Positions 1-5,549 of a stretch of 5,667 nucleotides of DNA are shown here, in pieces. The stretch covers positions 1 to 5,667 of the forward strand of contig JBELML010000219.1 in assembly GCA_042095835.1 (NCBI GenBank), in the 5' to 3' direction. Position 1 is the stretch's first letter, and each line of letters starts with the position of its first letter. The notes under the pieces were generated by a model. It did not search any database, was not told where the DNA came from, and saw only the letters and a list, made by a program, of their open reading frames with translations. The stretch is from DATFKA01 sp042095835. GTDB taxonomy: Bacteria > Bacteroidota > Bacteroidia > Chitinophagales > Saprospiraceae. The position numbers and the translations under genes were made by a program.

Positions 1-30
1 CGGTTTTGAATTGGAGTTTCAGTTGAATTT

Positions 31-57
31 ATAAAAAATTGCAGTGTAATTTTTTAT
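31..57. repeat. A/T-only 10-bp inverted repeat upstream of fabD
   Basis: Arms at 31-40 (ATAAAAAATT) and 48-57 (AATTTTTTAT) are perfect reverse complements around the 7-base loop GCAGTGT. The right arm ends in a T-run, so on the + strand it resembles a weak intrinsic terminator for a gene lying before the window. With no G or C in the stem it would be unstable as RNA, and it may simply be A/T-rich spacer DNA. No coding sequence could be supported in 1-108. Confidence 0.35.
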
Positions 58-108
58 TGCGCTTGCCTATCAAATAAACCCTTCCCAAATACTAATTCAA
101 AAAAATTG

Positions 109-116
109 TACATTTG
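109..116 (+). promoter_or_regulatory. Putative Bacteroidota -7 box (TACATTTG) for fabD
   Basis: TACATTTG matches the Bacteroidota sigma-70-type -7 consensus TAnnTTTG exactly and is followed by C, as is common. No clear -33 TTG element lies at the usual distance upstream. If used, transcription would start near 121-123 and give a leader of about 70 bases before the fabD ATG at 194. The box overlaps a 13-bp palindrome (113-125, TTTGCG-C-CGCAAA). Assignment rests on the consensus match and position only. Confidence 0.5.
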
Positions 117-125
117 CGCCGCAAA
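113..125. repeat. 13-bp palindrome over the fabD -7 box and start site
   Basis: TTTGCG (113-118) and CGCAAA (120-125) are perfect reverse complements around C119. The left arm contains the TTTG of the putative -7 box and the right arm covers the expected transcription start. Its position suits a small operator, but a 6-bp dyad can arise by chance and no regulator is known from this sequence. Confidence 0.3.
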
Positions 126-164
126 ACGGGTAATGGTAGATATTCTGCGGATCATTCAATCATT

Positions 165-187
165 ACTACATTATATCACTACATTAT
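165..187 (+). repeat. Direct repeat ACTACATTAT x2 in the fabD leader
   Basis: ACTACATTAT occurs at 165-174 and again at 178-187, a period of 13 bases. The second copy ends 6 bases before the fabD start codon. The stretch is A/T-rich, lacks a Shine-Dalgarno sequence and should be unstructured, in line with initiation in this phylum that depends on open A-rich leaders. Whether the repeat has a function is unknown. Confidence 0.4.
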
Positions 188-193
188 TAAACA

Positions 194-1072
194 ATGCAGG
201 CATACGTTTTTCCAGGGCAGGCGTCTCAGTTTGAAGGAATGGGCAAGGATTTTTACGAAACTTCAGCTCAAGCTCGTCAACTTTTTGAGCAAGCCAATGA
301 GATTCTAGGTTTTAAAATCACAGATGTGATGTTTGAGGGTTCTGCCGAGGATTTAAAGCAGACAAAGGTCACCCAACCAGCTGTATTTCTACATTCTATT
401 GTCAAGGCAAGTATAAGTGAAGATACATTTGGTGCCAATGTAGTCGCAGGACACTCTCTTGGTGAGCTTTCTGCTTTGGTAGCAGCACAGTCACTTTCCT
501 TTGAAGATGGGCTGCGCCTTGTACAAAAGAGAGCTTTGGCGATGCAGAAAGCATGCGAGGCAGTACCTGGCACTATGGCCGCCATTCTTGGTTTGGAAGA
601 TGAAATTGTAGAGGAGGTTTGTAATGCTATCGATGCAGTCGTCGTTGCAGCGAATTATAATTGTCCAGGACAGTTGGTGATCTCTGGTTCAGTAGAAGGC
701 ATCCAAGCAGCGGTCGCTGATCTAACCGAAAAAGGAGCACGCAGAGCGATCGTATTACCCGTAGGAGGAGCATTCCATTCGCCCTTGATGCAACCTGCTA
801 AAGAGGAGCTGGCACAGGCTATTGCAGAAACTACTTTTAGTAAACCAGCTGTACCGGTTTACCAGAATGTCAATGCACTACCTGAAACTGATCCGGCAAA
901 AATTCAACAGAACCTGATAGATCAATTAACTTCTCCAGTGCGCTGGACCCAGACTATGCACAACATGATTGCAGATGGCGTCAAGGAGTTCGTTGAAGTT
1001 GGCGGTACTGGAAAAGTGTTGCAGGGCTTTGTCAAGAAAGTAGACCGCAGATTTCCAACACGTGCTTTGTAA
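194..1072 (+). CDS. fabD: Malonyl-CoA:ACP transacylase (FabD)
   Basis: FabD moves the malonyl group from CoA to the phosphopantetheine arm of acyl carrier protein, supplying extender units for type II fatty-acid synthesis in the cytoplasm. The 292-residue protein spans the whole family (E. coli about 309). Visible landmarks are the N-terminal FPGQASQ (6-12) with the oxyanion-hole Gln9, the nucleophile elbow GHSLGE (86-91) with catalytic Ser88, Arg113 in QKRALAM, which matches the Arg that binds the malonyl carboxylate, and the catalytic His195 in GGAFHSPLM. The segment SPVRW (247-251) has Arg where E. coli has Gln, a substitution seen in other FabD proteins. The ATG at 194 is chosen because FPGQ must lie close to the N-terminus; longer frames upstream are out of frame. 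No other fab gene is in the window, and the gene appears to be transcribed alone up to the terminator at 1096-1150. Confidence 0.96.
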   Translation: MQAYVFPGQASQFEGMGKDFYETSAQARQLFEQANEILGFKITDVMFEGSAEDLKQTKVTQPAVFLHSIVKASISEDTFGANVVAGHSLGELSALVAAQSLSFEDGLRLVQKRALAMQKACEAVPGTMAAILGLEDEIVEEVCNAIDAVVVAANYNCPGQLVISGSVEGIQAAVADLTEKGARRAIVLPVGGAFHSPLMQPAKEELAQAIAETTFSKPAVPVYQNVNALPETDPAKIQQNLIDQLTSPVRWTQTMHNMIADGVKEFVEVGGTGKVLQGFVKKVDRRFPTRAL

Positions 1073-1095
1073 TTAAATTGCTATTTCTATTAAAT

Positions 1096-1150
1096 AAATT
1101 TAGCTCCTAGGCTTTAAAGCTTGAGTTTAGGAGCTAAATTTTTTATTTTT
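1096..1150 (+). terminator. Intrinsic terminator after fabD
   Basis: A perfect 14-bp stem is formed by AAATTTAGCTCCTA (1096-1109) and TAGGAGCTAAATTT (1128-1141). The 18-base loop contains the palindrome GCTTTAAAGC, so the hairpin may extend inward with a few wobble pairs. The T-rich tract 1139-1150, interrupted by one A, follows directly. It lies 23 bases after the fabD stop and 30 bases before the next gene, so it should separate the two transcription units. Confidence 0.88.
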
Positions 1151-1180
1151 CCCTATCTACCAATTTTGAAAGGGTAATCG

Positions 1181-1744
1181 ATGACAAATACGAATAAGGA
1201 ACTTCAGTCGGGCCTTTTGCTATTAGCAGATCCATTCATGTTAGATCGATATTTTCGCCGTTCGGCTATTTTGCTATGTGAACACAATGAGGAGGGAAGT
1301 ATTGGTTTTATCATGAATCGCCCACTTGATTTGAATATCGATGGATTGATCCAAGATTTTCCGGAATTTGACGCGGAAGTTTTTTATGGTGGCCCCGTTG
1401 GTAATGATACGATACACTATATCCATGATTTAGGAGACTTGCTAGAGGATAGTGTCAAAATCAGTGATGGTGTCTATTGGGGAGGAGATTTTGAGAAATT
1501 AAAAATCCTCATCTCCTCTGAAATGGTACAGCCTAATAATATTCGCTTTTTTATGGGCTATTCGGGCTGGTCTCCTGGCCAGTTAGGTGAAGAGATGGTG
1601 CATGGCTCTTGGCTACCAGCATCTATGTTTCCGAACTACCTCTTCAAAATGGATCCAGATGAGGTTTGGAAAAAGGCGATGTATAACAAAGGCGATAAAT
1701 ATACCGTACTCGCCCAAATGCCTGAGAAATTGACTTGGAATTAA
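1181..1744 (+). CDS. yqgE: YqgE/AlgH family protein (DUF179)
   Basis: This 187-residue protein matches the YqgE/AlgH (UPF0301) family over its full usual length. The family is widespread in bacteria, is presumed cytoplasmic and has no settled biochemical role; in Pseudomonas, AlgH has been linked to alginate regulation. Recognisable blocks are GLLLLADPFM (11-20) followed by FRRSAILLCEH (25-35), GFIMNRP (42-48), FYGGPV (68-73) and the most characteristic one, GYSGWSPGQLGEE (126-138) followed by HGSWL (141-145). No signal peptide or membrane segment is visible. The ATG at 1181 puts the first conserved block at residue 11, as expected, and AAAGGG lies 6 bases before it. The variant CAATTTTG (1161-1168) is a one-mismatch -7 box, but so close to the ATG that it would give an almost leaderless mRNA, so the promoter is uncertain. 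The gene converges on the M23 peptidase gene 25 bases downstream. Confidence 0.93.
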   Translation: MTNTNKELQSGLLLLADPFMLDRYFRRSAILLCEHNEEGSIGFIMNRPLDLNIDGLIQDFPEFDAEVFYGGPVGNDTIHYIHDLGDLLEDSVKISDGVYWGGDFEKLKILISSEMVQPNNIRFFMGYSGWSPGQLGEEMVHGSWLPASMFPNYLFKMDPDEVWKKAMYNKGDKYTVLAQMPEKLTWN

Positions 1745-1769
1745 TATATCTGCTCAATTGGTATAGCTA

Positions 1770-3152
1770 CTAGCTCTTTGGTTCTTCCGCCTGCTCAGCA
1801 TCGTCTTCCTTTTGAATGCTGGTTTCTTCTTTCTTTTCTTCTTCCAAGCCTTCGGGCATGGTCATTCCTAACTCAAGTAGGTATTGATCTCTTGCTTTAA
1901 AAAATTCAGGTAAATCTTCATCTGGAAGTGGAGCTGGAGGAGGAAAGTTGAGGCTTAGGTGATTCACTTGCTTACTATCTTTCCAGAAGCGGAAACAAAC
2001 GTGAGGCCCCGTCGCTAAACCAGTAGAACCTACATACCCAATCGTCTGTCCTTGTATGACTTGAGCACCTACTTGAATACCTTTTGCAAAACCTTGCATA
2101 TGTAGATATTGCGTTTGATAGGTATCATCGTGCTTGATCTTTACAAAGTTACCATTGCCCTTGGTATACCCCTTCCTGACGACTACACCACCACCAACAG
2201 CTTGGATAGGCGTACCATAAGGTGCGGCATAATCGGTACCATAATGCGGCATGACCCGTTTCTTAATTGGATGGAATCGGCGTAGGTTATAACGCGACGA
2301 AATCCTAGAGGATTTCACAGGTGACTTTAAAAAGCCCTTATTCATTGGTCTGCCCAATAGATCATAATAACCTGCTTTATCATCGCTGGTATGGTGGAAA
2401 ATAGCAAAGTGCTCATTTTCGCCAGTTTTATAATAGGCTGCTTTTACCAGCCCTACACCTACTTCTTCGTCATCAATAAATTCTTTATCATATACCAATT
2501 TGAAGTCATCTCCTGGCTGAACTCTAGTGAAATCAATGGACCATTGCAAGGCGTCTTCCATCTTGGCAAATAGCGAAGGACTGGCATTCTGTTCGCCCAT
2601 AGCATTCCAAAGGCTAGATTCAATACTGCCTGAGATGGTATTACTTTTGTATTCAATTGGTCGCTCGTGTTTCTCCACACTTAGTTCTTCAAGGTCGAAT
2701 ACATAGTAGTTATAGACACTAGGTTCATAAATAAAGTAATCAGCTTTTTCGTTTTCTTCTTTACTCAAAACAAAGTAAGGACGGTTGACTCGCAAGCTAG
2801 AAACCTTAAAGATATCTTTTGAATTCTCTACTAATTTTTGAATATCAGGGTAGGATACCTGATGAGCAGCCAAAATAGAGCCTAAGAAATCTCCGCTCCG
2901 AATAGTGTCTTCTACTACATTAAAAGTATCTAAAGCAAAACCGTACTTGACTGTAGGAATGGTGATTGGAAAAGCACCTATTTCAACAACCGCGTCACTT
3001 ACAGAAGCTTTAATCTTCTGCTGTGCTTGCAATTGGAAAATGGCAACAGTTACAGCTACTACGAAAAGTGAAATGCCTAAGATTAAAAGAAGAGTAGATT
3101 GCTTACTATTTGTAATAGTGGTAGATTTCCTCGAGTCTGACACTTTATCCAT
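1770..3152 (-). CDS. Membrane-anchored M23 metallopeptidase, MepM-like
   Basis: This is a predicted peptidoglycan endopeptidase of 460 residues with the order seen in MepM/YebA proteins. An N-terminal hydrophobic segment (about 20-39) acts as a signal anchor, placing the rest in the periplasm. Next come an OapA/LysM-like region (about 75-130), a Csd3_N2-like domain (about 173-280, with GSIESSLWNAM and GYYDLLGRPM) and the M23 domain (about 280-400). The M23 domain has the first zinc ligands His303 and Asp307 (MPHYGTDYAAP), His351 in YLHM, and GSTGLATGPHVC (375-386) with His384. The position of the last zinc ligand, normally His in HxH, is Cys386, and TGT is clear in the DNA. The C-terminal tail after about 432 is acidic, Glu/Lys-rich and probably disordered. 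The MepM family cleaves peptide cross-links during wall growth; the exact bond cut here is unknown. The ATG at 3152 puts the anchor 19 residues in. No good promoter was found in the divergent region. Confidence 0.92.
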   Translation of the reverse strand: MDKVSDSRKSTTITNSKQSTLLLILGISLFVVAVTVAIFQLQAQQKIKASVSDAVVEIGAFPITIPTVKYGFALDTFNVVEDTIRSGDFLGSILAAHQVSYPDIQKLVENSKDIFKVSSLRVNRPYFVLSKEENEKADYFIYEPSVYNYYVFDLEELSVEKHERPIEYKSNTISGSIESSLWNAMGEQNASPSLFAKMEDALQWSIDFTRVQPGDDFKLVYDKEFIDDEEVGVGLVKAAYYKTGENEHFAIFHHTSDDKAGYYDLLGRPMNKGFLKSPVKSSRISSRYNLRRFHPIKKRVMPHYGTDYAAPYGTPIQAVGGGVVVRKGYTKGNGNFVKIKHDDTYQTQYLHMQGFAKGIQVGAQVIQGQTIGYVGSTGLATGPHVCFRFWKDSKQVNHLSLNFPPPAPLPDEDLPEFFKARDQYLLELGMTMPEGLEEEKKEETSIQKEDDAEQAEEPKS

Positions 3153-3329
3153 GTTGAGTTAAAAAATGTGCTATTGATTTGGTTCAAATAGCCGAATTGC
3201 CCCTTTGATTACTTACTTTTTTTATACAAAACTCGGGCCAATATAGGCAAAAACACTGGCCTTTCTTCTTTTTATAGGGAACAAAAGTGTTAAGGAGAAT
3301 AAAAAATACACTTCTATAAATCGAGAGCT

Positions 3330-3352
3330 AAAGGTAAACTCTCCTTACCTTT
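3330..3352. promoter_or_regulatory. 8-bp dyad overlapping the purM -7 box, candidate operator
   Basis: AAAGGTAA (3330-3337) and TTACCTTT (3345-3352) are perfect reverse complements separated by 7 bases. The right arm shares seven of the eight bases of the putative -7 box TACCTTTG (3346-3353). Because the expected start lies after the dyad, it would not form an RNA hairpin in that transcript, so a protein-binding operator is the more natural reading. Interleaved GAGAG (3323-3327) and CTCTC (3339-3343) add a second, weaker dyad. No regulator can be named from the sequence. Confidence 0.4.
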
Positions 3353-3353
3353 G
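3346..3353 (+). promoter_or_regulatory. Putative Bacteroidota -7 box (TACCTTTG) for purM-nth
   Basis: TACCTTTG fits TAnnTTTG exactly and is followed by C, like the box before fabD. No convincing -33 TTG was found. Transcription would start at about 3357-3360, leaving a leader of only some 10 bases before the ATG at 3370. That short leader contains AGGAAA and an out-of-frame ATG at 3362. Confidence 0.5.
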
Positions 3354-3369
3354 CAGGAAATATGCAACT

Positions 3370-4545
3370 ATGTCAGATCAATATAAATACGATTTACGGG
3401 GAGTTTCTGCAACCAAAGACGAGGTACACGCAGCAATTAAAGACTTAGATAAAGGCCTCTATCCTAATGCCTTTTGTAAAATAATTCCAGATATCGCAGC
3501 GGGTGATCCAGCTTATTGCAACCTTATGCATGCCGATACGGCGGGTACCAAAACCAGCCTCGCCTATATGTATTGGAAAGAAACGGGTGACCTCGATGTT
3601 TGGAAAGGCATTGCTCAAGATGCCATTGTGATGAATCTAGATGACATGGCCTGTGTGGGCTGTACCCAAAATATTCTGTTATCCTCAACTATTGGTCGCA
3701 ACAGAAACCTAATCACTGGAGAAGTGATTAGTACCTTGATTCAGGCCACACAAGATATCATCGAGTCCTTAAAATCATTTGGTGTAGAGGTTCATCTCAC
3801 CGGAGGCGAAACTGCTGATGTAGGAGATATCGTACGTACTGTAGACGTAGGCTATACGGCCTTTGCCCGTATGAAAAGGAGTGAGGTGATCACCAACGAT
3901 ATTCAAGCTGGTGATGTTATTGTAGGACTGGCGTCTTATGGTCAGGCTAGCTACGAAACTGCCTATAACGGCGGGATGGGCAGTAATGGTTTGACCTCCG
4001 CTCGACACGATGTATTTCATAAGTCTTATGCCCAGAAATACCCCGATAGCTACGACGCTAATACGCCTGGAGAAGTCATTTACGTCGGTTCCAAAAAACT
4101 TACAGATACGCTTGAGATCGATGGCCAGTCTATACCAGTTGGTAAGCTCGTATTGTCTCCGACGCGCACCTACTTGCCCTTTATCCACCAGCTCCTTTTG
4201 GAAAAAAGAAGCGAAGTACACGGGATGATCCATAATACAGGTGGAGGACAAACCAAAGTCATCAAATTTATTGAAGGCAAAAAGATAATCAAAGACAATT
4301 TATTTCCTACTCCACCGCTTTTCGATCTCATCCAGAAAGAATCTGGTACTAGCTGGAAGGAAATGTACCAGGTGTTCAACATGGGGCACCGATTAGAGGT
4401 TTATGTATCACCTGCTGAGGCGGAGCATATCGTGCAATTAGCTCAATCTTTCGATATCGATGCGCAGGTTATCGGTAGAGTAGAGGAAGCAGACCAAAAT
4501 ACCGTCGAAATTAGTTCAGTTTATGGAACATTCACCTACCAGTAA
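3370..4545 (+). CDS. purM: Phosphoribosylformylglycinamidine cyclo-ligase (AIR synthase, PurM), Bacteroidota form
   Basis: PurM closes FGAM to 5-aminoimidazole ribonucleotide using ATP, the fifth step of de novo purine synthesis. The 391-residue protein is longer than E. coli PurM (345) and resembles the AIR synthase form I recall from Bacteroides. Family landmarks are HADTAGTKTSLAY (54-66, for the usual DGVGTK), NLDDMACVG (89-97), LTGGETADVGD (143-153), GLASYGQ (187-192 region), GSNGLTSAR (204-212), LSPTRTYLPFI (262-272), the Gly-rich NTGGGQTKV (289-297) and FNMGHRLEVYV (336-346). The usual GxxSSGxHSNG block is split by about 12 extra residues and has no His before SNG, so activity rests on family resemblance. 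The ATG at 3370 follows a -7 box by about 16 bases. nth begins inside its 3' end, suggesting one mRNA and coupled translation. A broader 'AIR synthase-related' label is the main alternative. Confidence 0.86.
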   Translation: MSDQYKYDLRGVSATKDEVHAAIKDLDKGLYPNAFCKIIPDIAAGDPAYCNLMHADTAGTKTSLAYMYWKETGDLDVWKGIAQDAIVMNLDDMACVGCTQNILLSSTIGRNRNLITGEVISTLIQATQDIIESLKSFGVEVHLTGGETADVGDIVRTVDVGYTAFARMKRSEVITNDIQAGDVIVGLASYGQASYETAYNGGMGSNGLTSARHDVFHKSYAQKYPDSYDANTPGEVIYVGSKKLTDTLEIDGQSIPVGKLVLSPTRTYLPFIHQLLLEKRSEVHGMIHNTGGGQTKVIKFIEGKKIIKDNLFPTPPLFDLIQKESGTSWKEMYQVFNMGHRLEVYVSPAEAEHIVQLAQSFDIDAQVIGRVEEADQNTVEISSVYGTFTYQ

Positions 4546-5188
4546 TCAGCGTTTTAGTAAAAAGGAAAAGGCCGCCGCCATTATCGATATTTTGGAGGGA
4601 TTTTATCCCGAGACGCCTATTCCTTTAGATCATAGCGACAATTATACGCTCTTGGTCGCCGTCCTGTTGTCTGCACAATGTACAGATGAACGCGTCAACA
4701 AAGTGACCCCTGATTTATTTGCGCTCGCCGATAATCCTTTCGATATGGCCACTCAACCTGTGGAGGCGATTAAAGCGATTATCAGACCCTGCGGTTTATC
4801 TCCCAGAAAGTCTAAGGCGATTTCTGAACTCTCCAAAATCCTTATTGAGGAGCATGATGGAGTCGTGCCTCAGGATATGGCAGCTTTGGAGCGCCTACCA
4901 GGAGTAGGGCATAAAACAGCATCGGTAGTTATGAGTCAAGGTTTTGGCGAGCCTGCCTTTCCAGTAGATACGCATATCCATCGCTTGGCCCATCGCTGGA
5001 CTTTAAGTACAGGCAAAAATGTAGAAAAAACGGAGAAAGACCTTAAGCGTTTATTCCCTGAAGACTTATGGAATAAACTACACCTACAGATCATTTTCTT
5101 TGGAAGAGAATATTGCCCAGCCAGAGGTCATGATCCGTATCAATGCCCGATCTGTAGTAAGTACGGCCGTAAAACGATGTTCAAATAA
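4523..5188 (+). CDS. nth: Endonuclease III (DNA glycosylase/AP lyase)
   Basis: Nth removes oxidised pyrimidines from DNA and nicks the abasic site by beta-elimination, acting in base-excision repair. The 221-residue protein covers the full HhH-GPD fold (E. coli 211). It shows LLSAQCTDERVNK (48-60), the helix-hairpin-helix LPGVGHKTASVV (125-136) with catalytic Lys131, and PVDTHIHRL (147-155) with the essential Asp149. The C-terminal iron-sulfur region has Cys198, Cys208 and Cys211 but no fourth Cys before the stop, whereas E. coli has C-X6-C-X2-C-X5-C; the cluster may therefore be absent or altered. The ATG at 4523 is the only sensible start: it overlaps the end of purM by 23 bases in another frame, and no later ATG occurs before residue 75. 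Expression probably depends on purM translation. MutY is excluded by size and by the Lys at the catalytic position. Confidence 0.93.
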   Translation: MEHSPTSNQRFSKKEKAAAIIDILEGFYPETPIPLDHSDNYTLLVAVLLSAQCTDERVNKVTPDLFALADNPFDMATQPVEAIKAIIRPCGLSPRKSKAISELSKILIEEHDGVVPQDMAALERLPGVGHKTASVVMSQGFGEPAFPVDTHIHRLAHRWTLSTGKNVEKTEKDLKRLFPEDLWNKLHLQIIFFGREYCPARGHDPYQCPICSKYGRKTMFK

Positions 5189-5192
5189 GCGA

Positions 5193-5549
5193 TTATTCGA
5201 TGCCGAGCTTAGCTTTTGCTGCGGCTACTACTTTCTTAGTATTACCGACAAATAGTTCTCCATCGATCCAAATGACTGGTCTTTTTAAGAAGGTATATTC
5301 ATCCAGGATATATTTTCGGTAATCACTTTCCTCCAAGGTCATTTCATTTAAGCCCAAGGAGCGGTATTTCATAGCTCTACGGCTAAAAAGGGCTTCGTAG
5401 CTGCCCGTTTTTGTATGCATAGCATCCAACTGTTCTGGGCTGATGGCTTCTGTTTTAATATCTTGTAATTCAAAGCCTTCGCCATTTTGGAGTTCTCCAA
5501 TAATTCTTTGGCAGGTATTGCAGGTAGAAAGGTGATAAATTTTTCTCAT
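5193..5549 (-). CDS. ArsC/Spx-family thioredoxin-fold protein
   Basis: This 118-residue cytoplasmic protein belongs to the ArsC/Spx/YffB family (thioredoxin-like fold). An N-terminal CxxC lies at Cys10 and Cys13 (STCNTCQR), the same positions as the redox switch of Bacillus Spx. LFSRRAMKY (54-62) matches the segment holding E. coli ArsC Arg60, and FLKRPVIWIDGELFVGN (87-103) holds Arg90, matching Arg94. The third arsenate-binding Arg of ArsC (Arg107, in LCRPSE) falls in FVGN and is missing, as in Spx and YffB. True arsenate reduction is therefore doubtful, and a thiol-redox or glutathione-linked role is possible; family databases often label such proteins arsenate reductase. No ars genes are nearby. 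The ATG at 5549 gives the usual short lead to the CxxC. Its stop lies 4 bases from that of nth on the other strand. No clear promoter was found in 5550-5667. Confidence 0.88.
   Translation of the reverse strand: MRKIYHLSTCNTCQRIIGELQNGEGFELQDIKTEAISPEQLDAMHTKTGSYEALFSRRAMKYRSLGLNEMTLEESDYRKYILDEYTFLKRPVIWIDGELFVGNTKKVVAAAKAKLGIE

Noticed and set aside
114..308. 64-codon frame starting with TTG ahead of and overlapping fabD
   Set aside because: It starts inside the -7 box, has no family resemblance and runs out of frame into clearly coding fabD sequence.
2391..3162. Plus-strand frames opposite the M23 gene (2391-2573, 2905-3162)
   Set aside because: They are antisense shadows of a well-supported coding region, with no recognisable domain or own signals.
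3282..3289. Minus-strand CACTTTTG as the -7 box of the M23 peptidase gene
   Set aside because: It has one mismatch to TAnnTTTG, would give a leader of about 130 bases and has no -33 element, so it is no better than background in A/T-rich DNA.
3775..4382. Minus-strand frames opposite purM (158 and 70 codons)
   Set aside because: The amino-acid make-up is that of an antisense translation, and purM is firmly supported on the + strand.
5184..5197. Small hairpin AATAA-GCGA-TTATT centred on the nth/ArsC-like junction
   Set aside because: The arms largely arise because both genes end in TAA on opposite strands. Five A/T pairs without a T-run are too weak to be called a terminator.
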